Shown: positions 10,505 through 19,783, counted from the first letter of the stretch. The stretch is DNA of 34,793 nt from Candidatus Eiseniibacteriota bacterium (GCA_005893225.1 VBOT01000125.1:1-34793), one strand, 5' to 3'. The notes: a model not told the origin generated them from the letters alone. Numbers and translations: made by a program.

Positions 10505-12387
10505 GTGTACTGGCGCTGGGAGACCCGGACCCACTCGAGCGCCTGGCGTGCGATGCCGGGGGCGTCGAGCCCGACCTTCTGGAGCAACTCGTCCCGCTTG
10601 CCGTGGGGCACGAACAGCTCGGGGAGCGCGATCCTGAAGAGCGGCGTGGTGGAGAGACCGTGGCGGTCGAGCAGCTCGTGCACCGCGCTGCCGAAGCCCC
10701 CCATGGGAACGTTCTCCTCGACCGTGATGAGTCGTCCCACCGAGCGCGCCAGGCCGAGGATGGCGCGCTCGTCCAGCGGGCTCGCGAAGCGCGCGTTCAC
10801 CACCGTGGCGGAGATCCCCTCGGACTGGAGCGTCTCGGCGGCCTGGAGCGCGGGCAGCACCATGGTGCCGAGCGCCAGCAGCGCGACGTCGCCTCCGGCC
10901 CGGAGCTGCTCCGACTGCCCGATCGGGATGAGGCGCGGCTCGCGCGCCGGGAGCGCTTCCTCCGGAATGTTGGCGCGCGGGTAGCGCACCGAGATCGGGC
11001 CGCCGCGGTGATGCACCGCGGTCCACAGCATGTCGCGCAGCTCCTCGCCGTTCTTGGGCGCCATCACCACCAGGCCCGGAATCATGCGCATGAAGGTGAT
11101 GTCGAAGGCGCCGTGCTGGGGGGCGCCGTCCTCACCCACCAGGCCGCCGCGGTCGAGGCAGAACACCACGTGGAGGTCCTGCACCGCGACGTCGTGAATG
11201 ATCTGGTCGATGGCCCGCTGGATGAAGGTGGAGTAGATGGTGGTGAGCGGGATCATCCCGGCCGCCGCGAGCCCGGCCGAGAACGTGACGCCGTGCTCCT
11301 CGGCCATCCCCACGTCGAAGAACCGGTGCGGGAACTTCTTCGAGAAACCCTTGAGGCCGGTGTTGTCGGTCATGGCGGCAGTGACGGCGACCACGTGATC
11401 GAGCTTCTCAGCGATCTCGATCGCCGCCTCGCCGAACACTTGGGTGTAGGTCTTCTTGCCGCCCTTCGACGTGGCCCCGGTCTCGGGGTCGAAGGTCCCG
11501 ACCCCGTGGAACGTCCCGGCGTCCTGCTCGGCCGGCGCGTAGCCCTTGCCTTTCTTCGTCACCACGTGGAGCAGCACCGGGCCCTCGAAGCGCCTGAGGT
11601 CGCTCAGCGTCTCCTCCAGCACCGCCAGGTCGTGGCCGTCGATCGGGCCGAAGTACTTGAGGCCCAGCTCCTCGAACAGCACGCCCGGCACCACCAGGTT
11701 GGCGAGCCCCTCCTTGATGCGGTGCGCGAGCCTCTGCACCCGGCGGCCGAGGCTCGGGAGCTTGCCGAGCAGCTCGTAGACGTCGCGCTCGAACGCCCGG
11801 TACACGCGGCTGGTGGTGAGCTTGGTGAGGTAGCGCGCGATCGCCCCGACGTTGGGCGAGATGCTCCACTCGTTGTCGTTGAGGATCACGATCAGCCGGG
11901 TACCGATCTCGCCGACGTTGTTGAGACCCTCGAACGCCAGCCCGCCGGTGAGCGCGCCGTCCCCGATCACGGCCACCACGTGGTGGCTCTGGCCCTCGAG
12001 GTCCCGGGCCACGGCGAAACCCAGCGCGGCCGAGATCGAAGTGCTGCCGTGGCAGGTGCCGAAGGGATCGTGGTCGCTCTCGGCGCGGCACGGGTAGCCG
12101 GCGATCCCTCCGTAGGAGCGCAGCGTGTCGAAGCGCTCGTAGCGCCCGGTGAGGAGCTTGTGCGGGTAGGACTGGTGCCCGACGTCCCAGATGAGCTTGT
12201 CGCGCGGCGAGTCGAACACGCGATGGAGCGCGAGCGTCAGCTCGACCACTCCCAGGTTCGGGGCCAGATGGCCGGCGCGCCGCGACACGGTCTGGATGAT
12301 GACCCGGCGCAGCTCGGCCGCGAGCTCCACGAGCTCGGCGCGCGAGAGGCGCTTGACGTCGGCCGGGGAATGAATGCGTTCGAGCAC
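10501..12387 (-). CDS. dxs: 1-deoxy-D-xylulose-5-phosphate synthase
   Basis: First enzyme of the MEP isoprenoid pathway: condenses pyruvate and glyceraldehyde 3-phosphate using thiamine diphosphate. The 628 residues show WDVGHQSYPHKLLTGR, the ThDP motif from GDGALTGG to ILNDNEWSIS, the catalytic Glu in FDVGMAEEHG, FCLDRGGLVGEDG and the C-terminal transketolase domain (VEENVPMGGFGSAV). It sits close to ispA, so two isoprenoid genes share the cluster. The gene is complete with no oddities. Confidence 0.97.
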   Translation of the reverse strand: MLERIHSPADVKRLSRAELVELAAELRRVIIQTVSRRAGHLAPNLGVVELTLALHRVFDSPRDKLIWDVGHQSYPHKLLTGRYERFDTLRSYGGIAGYPCRAESDHDPFGTCHGSTSISAALGFAVARDLEGQSHHVVAVIGDGALTGGLAFEGLNNVGEIGTRLIVILNDNEWSISPNVGAIARYLTKLTTSRVYRAFERDVYELLGKLPSLGRRVQRLAHRIKEGLANLVVPGVLFEELGLKYFGPIDGHDLAVLEETLSDLRRFEGPVLLHVVTKKGKGYAPAEQDAGTFHGVGTFDPETGATSKGGKKTYTQVFGEAAIEIAEKLDHVVAVTAAMTDNTGLKGFSKKFPHRFFDVGMAEEHGVTFSAGLAAAGMIPLTTIYSTFIQRAIDQIIHDVAVQDLHVVFCLDRGGLVGEDGAPQHGAFDITFMRMIPGLVVMAPKNGEELRDMLWTAVHHRGGPISVRYPRANIPEEALPAREPRLIPIGQSEQLRAGGDVALLALGTMVLPALQAAETLQSEGISATVVNARFASPLDERAILGLARSVGRLITVEENVPMGGFGSAVHELLDRHGLSTTPLFRIALPELFVPHGKRDELLQKVGLDAPGIARQALEWVRVSQRQYT

Positions 12388-12394
12388 GGTCGTT

Positions 12395-12820
12395 TTAGAA
12401 CACCCAGTGCCAGAGCAGGGCGGTCGCCACGCCCAGAAGCGCTCCCACCAGCACCTCGAGTGGGGTGTGGCCGAGCAGCTCCATGAGCTTCTGGGCTTCC
12501 CTCTCGGGGTGCTTGAAGTGCTCCGCGATCAGGCGGTTGAGGATCATCGCCTGGCGCCCTGCGGCACGCCGCAGACCGGCTGCATCATACATGACGACCA
12601 GGCTGAAATACAGCGTCACCCCGAAGAGCAGCGACCCGAAGCCGGAGAGCATGCCGACCGAGGTCGAGAGCGCGGAAACGGAAGCGGCGTGCGAGCTCGG
12701 CATGCCCCCGGTCTCGACGAAGCGCCGCAGGTTCCAGCGCCGGGTCCGGAGGTAGTCGCTGAGTCCCTTGTATCCCTGGATCAGGAGGCCGATCGTGATG
12801 GCTGGCCAGAACGCCTTCGT
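12395..12820 (-). CDS. YuiD-like membrane protein (DUF212, acid phosphatase/haloperoxidase-related)
   Basis: A small integral membrane protein of the YuiD/DUF212 group, distantly related to PAP2 phosphatases; its substrate is unknown. Visible marks are RRFVETGGMPSSHAASVSAL, LVVMYDAAGLRRAAGRQA, LMELLGHTPLEVLVGALLG and three or four hydrophobic helices. The start is uncertain. A strong GGGAGGTG site stands 6 bases before ACG at 12820, which would give (M)KAFWPAITIG, the natural family N-terminus, but ACG is a rare start. Alternatives are GTG at 12829, too close to the site, and GTG at 12913. It lies between ispA and dxs in the same run; an isoprenoid-phosphate substrate is only a guess from position. 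Confidence 0.8.
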   Translation of the reverse strand, partial: TKAFWPAITIGLLIQGYKGLSDYLRTRRWNLRRFVETGGMPSSHAASVSALSTSVGMLSGFGSLLFGVTLYFSLVVMYDAAGLRRAAGRQAMILNRLIAEHFKHPEREAQKLMELLGHTPLEVLVGALLGVATALLWHWVF

Positions 12821-13016
12821 GGCGACCACCTCCCTGTCGAATGACGCGCCGCGCGGCTCCCCCGCGGAGCCGTGCGCCAGCGGATGAGCGCGGAGACCAT
12901 ACGCAGGGAGCACGCCGCGGGCAACTCCGGATGTCGGCGGGTCCCACCAGGCTGCCCAAAACGACCGAGCAACGAAGCGGGCACCGCGCGAAGCGTGGTC
13001 GGGCGTTTTCGGCAGC

Positions 13017-13943
13017 CTAGCGGCGGCGCTCCGCCACCGCCCGGATCAGCCTCTCCAAGTTCGCCGGGCGCGGGCCGATCTCGCGCGCCTGCTCGAGCGC
13101 GCGCCGGAAGATCCGCTCCAGCTCGCGCCGCGCCCGTTCCTCCCCCACCGCCCGCGGATAGGTGGCCTTGCCGCGCGCCGCGTCGGTGCCCGTCGGCTTG
13201 CCCAGGCGGCTCGCGGACGACCTCTGGTTGAGCAGATCGTCGTGGATCTGGAAGGCGAGGCCGAGATCGAGCCCCAGGCTCAGCAGGAGGGCACGGGTGA
13301 CCTCGTCGGCTCCGCCCACGATGCCGCCCAGGGCCAGCGCCGCGCCCATGAGGTGCCCGGTCTTCAGGTAGTGAATGGTTCGCACCTCTTCGCGGCTTAC
13401 CCCTCGGCCTTCCGCCTCGAGGTCGAGCGCCTGGCCGCCGACCAGCGCGCGGCTTCCCGCGGCGCGTGCCAGCGCCCTCACCGCCTCGACCACCCGGTCC
13501 GCCGGCACGCCTCGTTCGGCCAAGCGGGCGAGTTGCTCGAATGCCAGGGCGAGCAGCGCATCGCCGGCCAGGATCCCCAGGGGCTCGCCGAACTTGCGGT
13601 GGGTGGCGAGCCGGCCGCGGCGATAGTCGTCGTCGTCCATGGCCGGGAGGTCGTCGTGGATGAGCGAGAAGGCGTGCACGCACTCCACCGCCACCGCCGC
13701 GGGGAGCGCGTCGAGCCATCGCCCTCCCACCGCCTCGCACGCGGTGAGGACGAGGAGCGGTCTCACTCGCTTGCCGGGTGAGAGGACCCCGTAGCGCATC
13801 GCGGCGTGCAGCCGGCCCGGGGACAATGTCTCGCGGGGCAGCGCGCGCGCCAGGTAGCGCTCGACGCTGCGAAGCTTGAGCCGCAGGCCGCCCGGGAGCT
13901 CTCCCTTGAGCCGCGGCGCGGCCCGGGCGGGAGAAGTCGACAT
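13017..13943 (-). CDS. ispA: Polyprenyl synthetase, farnesyl/geranylgeranyl diphosphate synthase type
   Basis: Elongates allylic diphosphates with isopentenyl diphosphate. The 308-residue protein has the GKRVRPLLVL substrate motif, the first Asp-rich motif DDLPAMDDDD, the K-T-G in YLKTGHLMGAAL and a second Asp motif QIHDDLLN, in which the last Asp of the usual DDxxD is Asn, followed by LGKPTGTDAARGKATYP. The IspA-type first motif points to a short-chain (C15-C20) product; exact chain length cannot be read. The start overlaps the xseB stop by one base (TGATG). The order xseA-xseB-ispA-dxs is common in bacteria. Confidence 0.94.
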   Translation of the reverse strand: MSTSPARAAPRLKGELPGGLRLKLRSVERYLARALPRETLSPGRLHAAMRYGVLSPGKRVRPLLVLTACEAVGGRWLDALPAAVAVECVHAFSLIHDDLPAMDDDDYRRGRLATHRKFGEPLGILAGDALLALAFEQLARLAERGVPADRVVEAVRALARAAGSRALVGGQALDLEAEGRGVSREEVRTIHYLKTGHLMGAALALGGIVGGADEVTRALLLSLGLDLGLAFQIHDDLLNQRSSASRLGKPTGTDAARGKATYPRAVGEERARRELERIFRRALEQAREIGPRPANLERLIRAVAERRR

Positions 13944-14341
13944 CAGAACGGCAGCTCTTCGGGACCGCGATCGGTGCGGGGAGGCTTGTCGGTCCGGCGC
14001 GGCGCGGCCGCGCGGGCTCCGGGCCGCGCGTGGCCTTCGTCGCGACGACTTACCGGCCCCTCGGTACCCTGGCCCTCGAGCTCGATCGGCTCGGTGGCGG
14101 TCGCGCCATCCTTCCCCGCCTCCACGCGGCGCTCGATCCGCTGCTCCGCCTCGTCCAGCGTCCGGGTGAGATGGCGCGCGAGCTGCACGCCTTCCTCGTA
14201 GCGGGCGATGGACTCTTCGAGGGTGAGGGCGCCGCCCTCGAGCTCCTCGACGATGGTCTCGAGCCTCGCGAGCGCTTCCTCGAAGCTCGGCCCCCGGTCG
14301 CCCTCGGCCTGGGCCGGCGTCCCCTGCTTCCTATCGGCCAT
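13943..14341 (-). CDS. xseB: Exodeoxyribonuclease VII small subunit with a long tail
   Basis: Small subunit of the single-strand exonuclease. The core (about residues 18-75) is the typical helical hairpin: FEEALARLETIVEELEGG, LTLEESIARYEEG, VQLARHLTRTLDEAEQRIE. Usual family length is about 80; here 132 residues because of a charged, probably disordered tail ending in PEELPF, which resembles the acidic PF tip of single-strand binding proteins. The start ATG at 14341 has GGAGGAGAGG in front and overlaps the end of xseA by 11 bases. Confidence 0.93.
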   Translation of the reverse strand: MADRKQGTPAQAEGDRGPSFEEALARLETIVEELEGGALTLEESIARYEEGVQLARHLTRTLDEAEQRIERRVEAGKDGATATEPIELEGQGTEGPVSRRDEGHARPGARAAAPRRTDKPPRTDRGPEELPF

Positions 14342-15693
14342 CCTCTCCTCCTGGACGCACCGCCTCGATCCGGGCGTCGGCGTCGCCGCGGGCGAACTCG
14401 AGTAGCACCCGCTCGCCCACGTGGAGCATCGCAGCGGCGCGCACGAGCCTACCGTCGGGCGCGCGGGCGATGCAAAAGCCGCGCTCCAGGACCAGCCTCG
14501 GCGAGAGGGCACGCAGGCGGTCGGAATGGGCGGCGAGACGCGAGTGTTTCTCCTGGACGCCGCGCATCAGGGCCGCGGCGAGCCGCGAGCGCAGGCCCTC
14601 GGCCAGCTCGCGACGGCGGCGGAGCGAGCGCGGCCACTCGCGCAGGCCGTAGCGCAGGCTGCCCGCGCGCAAGCGTTCGCGCGCGCCGCGCAGCAGGGCC
14701 GAGAGAGACAGGGTCATGCGGCCCTGGAGGTCGTCGATCCGCTGCTGCATGAAGCTCACCGCGTCGCGCTGGCGGCGGAAGCCGTACTGCTCGATCAACG
14801 CCTGGACGACTCGCCGCCGCTCGGCGAGCAGGTGACGCGCGGCGCGAGCGGCGCGCTCGCCGAGCCGCAGCACCCGGTGGGCCACCTCGCGCCCGTCCGG
14901 CACCGCCATCTCGGCGGCGTTGGAGGGCGTGGCGGCGCGAACGTCGGCGACCATGTCGGTGAGTGTCCAGTCCACCTCGTGCCCGACCGCGGAGATCACC
15001 GGATGCCGCGAGCCGGCGACGGCGCGCACCACCGCCTCCTCGTTGAACGCCCACAGGTCCTCGAGCGACCCTCCGCCGCGCCCGACGATCAGGAGGTCCA
15101 CGCCGGGGTAGCGGTTGAAGCGGTCGATGGCGGCGACGATCTCTTCCGCCGCCCCGGGCCCCTGGACCCGCACCGGGGCGAGCACGATCCCGATCGCGGG
15201 CCAGCGCGCGCGCAGCACCTTGACCAGGTCGCGCACCGCGGCCCCGACCGGCGAGGTCACGATGCCGATGCGCCGCGGGTAGAGCGGGAGCGGGCGCCTG
15301 CGCGCCGGATCGAACAACCCCTCCGCATCGAGCCGGCGCTTGAGCGCCTCCATGGAGAGGAGCAGCGCCCCGAGGCCGCCCGGCCTCAGCTCCTTGACCG
15401 CGAGCTGATACCTGCCGCGCGGCTCGTAAACGGTGATCGCCCCGAACGCCTCCACCTCGGTGCCGTCGCGGGGCTCGAACGTGAGGCGCGCCGCGCTCAG
15501 CCGGTACATAGCGCACTCGAGCACCGCCTCCTTGCCCTCCTTGAGGGTGAAGTAGAGGTGGCCGCTGTCGGGCCGCTTGAGGCCCGAGATCTCGCCCCTC
15601 ACCCACACTCCGGGAAAGGTGGTCTCCAGCGCGGATCAGGCGCGTGAGCGCCGAGACCGAGAGAATCGATTCGGGATCCGGCGAGACCGCCAT
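14331..15693 (-). CDS. xseA: Exodeoxyribonuclease VII large subunit, frameshifted near the N-terminus
   Basis: Catalytic subunit of exonuclease VII. The first frame starts at ATG 15693 and reads the family N-terminus ILSVSALTRLIR. The second gives LETTFPGVWVRGEISGLK, the OB-fold, and the whole catalytic region: RIGIVTSPVGAAVRDL, DLLIVGRGGGSLEDLWAFN, SAVGHEVDWTLTDMVAD and RAATPSNAAE, then a coiled-coil C-terminus to TAG at 14331. The frames must join at about 15630-15634, where two (or five) bases appear to be missing. Without correction, translation could only begin at GTG 15608, losing about 28 residues of the OB-fold. A sequencing or assembly error, a true mutation and recoding are all possible. 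It follows folD by 8 bases. Confidence 0.88.
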
Positions 15694-15701
15694 GGGACCC
15701 G

Positions 15702-17387
15702 CTACACGCGCGCGGCCGCCGACTGCTTCGCGGCCCGCACCGTGTTGGAGACCAGCATGGCCACCGTCATCGGTCCCACGCCGCCCGGCACCGGCGTCAG
15801 GGCCCCCGCCACGCGCGCGACGGACTCGGCCTCCACGTCCCCGACGAGCCGGGTCCCGCCGCGCCGGTTCTCGGCCGGCACGCGGTGGATCCCAACGTCG
15901 ACCACCGTGGCTCCGGGCTTGACCCAGTCGGCGGTCACGGTCTCGGGCTTGCCGATCGCGGCCACCAGCACGTCCGCCTGGCGCGCCAGCTCCGTCAGCG
16001 CCGGGCCGCTCGCGCTGTGGCCGAGGGTCACCGTCATGTTGACGGCGCGACTGGAGAGCAGGGTGGCGAGCGGGCGGCCCACGATGTCACTCCTTCCGAG
16101 CACCACGGCGTGACGACCCGCCAGGGGCACCTCGTAGTGGCGCAGGAGCTCGAGGATGCCGAGCGGCGTCGCCGGGACGAATCCCGGGAGCCCGAGGCTC
16201 AGGCGTCCCACGTTGACCGGATGGAAGCCGTCGACGTCCTTGGACGGCGGGATCGCTTCCAGCACCGCGCGCGCATCGGCCGGGGCGGCCAGCGGGAGCT
16301 GGACCAGGATGCCGTGCACCTCGGGATCCTCCCCGAGGCCGCGCACCCGCTCCACCACGGTGCGGGTGTCGACTCCCTCGGAGAGCGCCACGCGCCGCAC
16401 CTCGATCCCGACCTCGGCGCACGCCTCGCTCTTGCGCTTGAGATAGATCTGCGAGGCGGGGTTCTCCCCGACCGAGACCAGGGCGAGCAGCGGGACCACC
16501 CCGGCCTCGCGCAGGATCGCCACCTCGCCGCGGGCGGCGTAGCGAACCGTGGTCGCGGGCTCTTCGCCCTTGAGGAGCCGCGCCGCGCCCTGGGCCTCGA
16601 CCTTCTGGTGCCGGATCTCGAGACGCCGGATCGAGCGCGCGGTCCCGCTCGCAGGATCGACTCCGATCAGGATCCCATCGAGCCTCGGGTCGCCGGTCGC
16701 TGGGCTCAGGCGCTCGGGCATCAGGGTCAGGAAGCGCCGCAGCGCCGCGTGCCGGTCCATGCCGATGACGGACTCGAAGCCCCCGGTCATTCCCGCGTCG
16801 CACACGAACGCCGTGCCGCCGGGGAAGATCCGCTCGTCGGCGGTCTGGACGTGGGTGTGGGTTCCGATCACCGCGCTGGCGCGCCCATCCAGGTGCCAGG
16901 CGAGAGCGATCTTCTCCGCCGTGGTCTCGGCGTGGAAGTCGAACAGCACGACCTTGCAGCGCTGCTTGAGCTCCTCGAGGGCGCGGTCGGCGGCCCGGAA
17001 CGGGCAGTCGGCCTCCTTCATGAAGACGCGCCCGAGCAGGTTCACGATCCCAACCGGCGTGCCGTCGGCGGCCTTGAAGACGCCCCAGCCCTGCCCCGGC
17101 ACGCCCGGCGGCAGGTTGGCGGGGCGCACGAGGCGCGGCTCCTCGGCCAGATAGCCAAGGCTCTCCTTGCGGTCCCAGAGGTGGTTGCCGCCGGTCAGGA
17201 CGTCGACGCCGGCGGCGAGCAGGTCGTGGCCGGCGTCCCGCGTGAGGCCGAATCCTCCCGCCGAGTTCTCGCCGTTGCACACCACCAGGTGAATCCCGAG
17301 CCGCCGCCTCAGGTCGGGCAACAAAGAACGCACCACCTCGCGGCCCGGCGAGCCGATCACGTCGGCGATGAAGAGCAGGTTCAGCAT
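15702..17387 (-). CDS. folD: Fusion protein: YmdB-type metallophosphodiesterase + FolD
   Basis: A single open frame of 561 residues. Residues 1-260 are a YmdB/TIGR00282 phosphodiesterase: FIADVIGSPGR (metal Asp), CNGENSAGG, GGNHLWDRKE, FDFHAETTAEK and GTHTHVQTADER supply the two-metal ligands; Bacillus YmdB hydrolyses 2',3'-cyclic AMP. Residues from about 268 are a complete FolD (methylenetetrahydrofolate dehydrogenase/cyclohydrolase): SQIYLKRK with the catalytic Tyr and Lys four apart, PPSKDVDGFHP, the NADP loop VVLGRSDIVGRPLA and PVPGGVGPMT. The linker is short and in frame, with no stop between the halves. ATG at 17387 fits the YmdB N-terminus although its ribosome site is weak. rny lies upstream, xseA downstream. 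Confidence 0.93.
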   Translation of the reverse strand: MLNLLFIADVIGSPGREVVRSLLPDLRRRLGIHLVVCNGENSAGGFGLTRDAGHDLLAAGVDVLTGGNHLWDRKESLGYLAEEPRLVRPANLPPGVPGQGWGVFKAADGTPVGIVNLLGRVFMKEADCPFRAADRALEELKQRCKVVLFDFHAETTAEKIALAWHLDGRASAVIGTHTHVQTADERIFPGGTAFVCDAGMTGGFESVIGMDRHAALRRFLTLMPERLSPATGDPRLDGILIGVDPASGTARSIRRLEIRHQKVEAQGAARLLKGEEPATTVRYAARGEVAILREAGVVPLLALVSVGENPASQIYLKRKSEACAEVGIEVRRVALSEGVDTRTVVERVRGLGEDPEVHGILVQLPLAAPADARAVLEAIPPSKDVDGFHPVNVGRLSLGLPGFVPATPLGILELLRHYEVPLAGRHAVVLGRSDIVGRPLATLLSSRAVNMTVTLGHSASGPALTELARQADVLVAAIGKPETVTADWVKPGATVVDVGIHRVPAENRRGGTRLVGDVEAESVARVAGALTPVPGGVGPMTVAMLVSNTVRAAKQSAAARV

Positions 17388-17474
17388 GGGTCGAAGCGTC
17401 CCGGAATGTCGGGGGCGCGGCGAGTCCGGCGCGCGGGACAATCGAACCGTTCGGGCCAACGCCGAACCGCCGGT

Positions 17475-19037
17475 CTACTTCGCATAGTCGACGGCGCGCG
17501 TCTCGCGGATCACGGTGACGCGGATCTGTCCCGGGTACTGGAGCTCCTTTTCGATCCGCCGCGCGATCTCGGTGGCGAGGTTCTGCGCGCGCGCGTCGTC
17601 CACCTTGTGGTGCTCGACCATGATACGCACCTCGCGTCCGGCCTGGATGGCGTACGACTTCTCCACCCCGGGGAACGTGGAGGCGATCTTCTCCAGCGCC
17701 TCGAGCCTCTTGATGTAGATCTCGAGGCTCTCGCGCCGGGCACCGGGGCGCGCGCCCGACATGGCGTCGGCCGCCGACACCAGCACCGGCCACAGGCTCC
17801 CGCCAGCGTAGTCGTCGTGATGGTAGCCGATCGCCTCCAGCACCCCCTCGGGCTCGCCGTAGCGGGCCGCCACCTCCATTCCCAGCGCCGGGTGGCTGCC
17901 CTCGTGGTCGTGGTCGATCGCCTTGCCGATGTCGTGCAGCAGGCCGCCGCGCTTGGCGAGCTTCTGGTCCATGCCGATCTCGACGGCCATCATCCCCGCC
18001 AGGTGCGCCACCTCGATCGAGTGGCGCAGGATGTTCTGGCCGTACGAGGTGCGGTAGTGGAGCCGGCCGAGGAGGTTCTGGAGCTCGGGATGGATGCCGT
18101 GGATGCCGACCTCGGCGCACGCCAGCTCGCCGAGCTCGCGGATCCTTCCCTCCACCTCGGTGCGGACCTTGCCCACCACCTCCTCGATGCGGGCCGGGTG
18201 GATGCGGCCGTCCGCCACCAGCCGCTCGAGCGCCAGCCGGGCGATCTCGCGGCGCACCGGGTCGAAGCCCGAGAGGATCACCGCCTCGGGAGTGTCGTCG
18301 ATGATGACGTCCACCCCGGTGATGATCTCGAACGACCGGATGTTCCGCCCCTCGCGCCCGATGATGCGGCCCTTCATGTCGTCGCTCGGCAGGTGCACCA
18401 CCGACACCGCCGAGTCGGACACGTGGTCGGCGGCGTAGCGCTGGATAGCGAGCAGGATGATCTTCCGGGCCTCGCGCTCGGCGTTGCGCTGGGCGGCGTC
18501 CCGCACCTCGACCACCCGCCGCGCCGCATCGGCCCGCGCCTCGCTCTCGATCGAGGTCACGAGCTGGGCGCGGGCCTCGTCGGCGCTCAGGCCGGCGATC
18601 TTCTCCAGGCGCGCGGTCTGCTGCTGCATCAGCCCGTCGAGCTCGACGTCGCGGGCCTTGACCAGAGCCTCGCGCTGGCCCAGGTCGGTCTCGAGGCGCT
18701 TGAGGTCGCGGTCCTTCTTCTCGATCAGCTCGACGCGGCGGTTGAACGCCGCCTCCTTCTCCTGGAAGGCGCGCTCGGCGGCGAGCTGGTTGTTGCGCGC
18801 CGCCAGCATCTCGCGCTCGAGCTGCTGCTTGAGCCGCAGGGCCTCCTCGCGGCCCTCCAGCACGGCGTTGCGCTTGAGGGCCTCCGCGTCGCGGGCCGAC
18901 TGATCCGTGACCGCGGCGGCCTGGCGCTCGGCGCTCTGGAGCCGCAGGGCGCCGAGGCGCGACCGCATCAGGTAGCCGAGAAAAAAAGACACGACGGCAC
19001 CGAGGGCGATGCCGCCGATCCACAGCGTCACGTTCAT
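17475..19037 (-). CDS. rny: Ribonuclease Y
   Basis: Membrane-anchored endoribonuclease that starts mRNA decay. The 520 residues give an N-terminal transmembrane helix (about 5-25), a long charged coiled coil (about 30-190), a KH domain ([20 protein letters not shown], near 220-275) and an HD domain ([14 protein letters not shown], then [20 protein letters not shown]) with the metal His/Asp pairs. GGGGGAG precedes the ATG at 19037. Next downstream is the YmdB fusion, matching the rny-ymdB pairing of Bacillus. Confidence 0.97.
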   Translation of the reverse strand: MNVTLWIGGIALGAVVSFFLGYLMRSRLGALRLQSAERQAAAVTDQSARDAEALKRNAVLEGREEALRLKQQLEREMLAARNNQLAAERAFQEKEAAFNRRVELIEKKDRDLKRLETDLGQREALVKARDVELDGLMQQQTARLEKIAGLSADEARAQLVTSIESEARADAARRVVEVRDAAQRNAEREARKIILLAIQRYAADHVSDSAVSVVHLPSDDMKGRIIGREGRNIRSFEIITGVDVIIDDTPEAVILSGFDPVRREIARLALERLVADGRIHPARIEEVVGKVRTEVEGRIRELGELACAEVGIHGIHPELQNLLGRLHYRTSYGQNILRHSIEVAHLAGMMAVEIGMDQKLAKRGGLLHDIGKAIDHDHEGSHPALGMEVAARYGEPEGVLEAIGYHHDDYAGGSLWPVLVSAADAMSGARPGARRESLEIYIKRLEALEKIASTFPGVEKSYAIQAGREVRIMVEHHKVDDARAQNLATEIARRIEKELQYPGQIRVTVIRETRAVDYAK

Positions 19038-19116
19038 GTCTTCTCCCCCGCGCCCCGGCGGCCGTGGCCCGCGCTCTCGGCGCTGGCCCGGCCGCCCGGG
19101 GCTTCAGGCAGGGAAG

Positions 19117-19343
19117 ATTCCCCGCCGAAAAGCCGTGTGCCATTGGGTTCTTGTAACCTGGCGAACCAGGTGGGCGCTCCTTCGACCGGGTCGGTCCTCC
19201 GCCGATCCGTCCCCGCCCCCGCCCGTTTCCGGACGCTGGCTTCCTGGGACGTCTGCGGCGGCTCGACTTCGCCGGCCACCGGAACACCCTGAACGAAAGT
19301 GTTGGTTCAAGAACTCCGTGGCATCACGTGCCCGGCAGGGAAT
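19117..19343 (-). ncRNA. ssrS: 6S RNA
   Basis: Regulatory RNA that imitates an open promoter and binds housekeeping RNA polymerase. It lies directly after zapA, the classic zapA-ssrS order. The 5' end (ATTCCCTGCCG) pairs over 11 bases with the 3' end (CGGCGGGGAAT), forming the closing stem. Inside are TTGAACCAACACTTT, CCAGGAAGCC and the 3' arm GAAGGAGCGCCCACCTGG, TTCG, CCAGGTTACAAG, followed by GGCACAC. These align by eye with Escherichia coli 6S segments (GAGCCGATATTT, CGAGAAGCC, CACCTTGAACC...GGTTACAG). Ends are estimated from the pairing; 227 bases is slightly long for the family. Confidence 0.82.
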
Positions 19344-19367
19344 TCGCGTTGAAGCGGCCGATGCTCG

Positions 19368-19670
19368 TCAGCCCGGGGCGCCCTCTTGCAAGAGGTCGTC
19401 CAGGACCGCGTTGAGTCGCGCCGCCCGATGCTCGAGCTGTCGCTCTCGATCGTCTCGGTGGGCGCGCTCCTTGAACAGCTCATCGGCAATGTTGAGGGAG
19501 GCCAGGATGGCCACCTTGGAGAGCGAGGCCACCGGAAGCTTCTCCGTGACCTCACGCATCTTTCGATCCACGTAGGCGGCGACACCCATGATGTACTCCT
19601 GCTCGGCTTCGCCGCGAATGGTGTAGCTGTGGCCGAAGATCTGCACCTGGACTACGTTCTTGGCATCCAT
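19368..19670 (-). CDS. zapA: Cell division protein ZapA
   Basis: Promotes bundling of FtsZ filaments at the division site. The 100-residue protein has the ZapA N-terminal fold (VQVQIFGHSYTIRG, then EYIMGVAAYVDRKMREV), the helix VAILASLNIADELFKE and a coiled-coil tail. The conserved neighbourhood supports it: a ZapB-like coiled coil upstream and 6S RNA downstream. The 113-base gap to the preceding gene may hold its ribosome site and possibly a promoter; none is clear. Confidence 0.92.
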   Translation of the reverse strand: MDAKNVVQVQIFGHSYTIRGEAEQEYIMGVAAYVDRKMREVTEKLPVASLSKVAILASLNIADELFKERAHRDDRERQLEHRAARLNAVLDDLLQEGAPG

Positions 19671-19783
19671 GACGACCCCGCCTCGCCGCTGATTCCCTGC
19701 TCATTGATCATGTGTCTGGTCGCCCGGCCCAGGGAGACCACGGGTGGTCCGACCGCCCCCGCCCGACACGGCGCTCCCCGTCC

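Noticed and set aside
15885-19292. Very long open frames opposite or inside real genes (for example 1135 codons on plus at 15885-19292, 1066 on minus at 16087-19287, 785 on plus at 2080-4437, 699 on plus at 20839-22938)
   Set aside because: They are Arg/Gly/Ala/His-rich shadows caused by high GC and codon third-position bias over rny, ymdB-folD, trp and pheT. They show no family motifs, and the true genes in the other frames are unmistakable.
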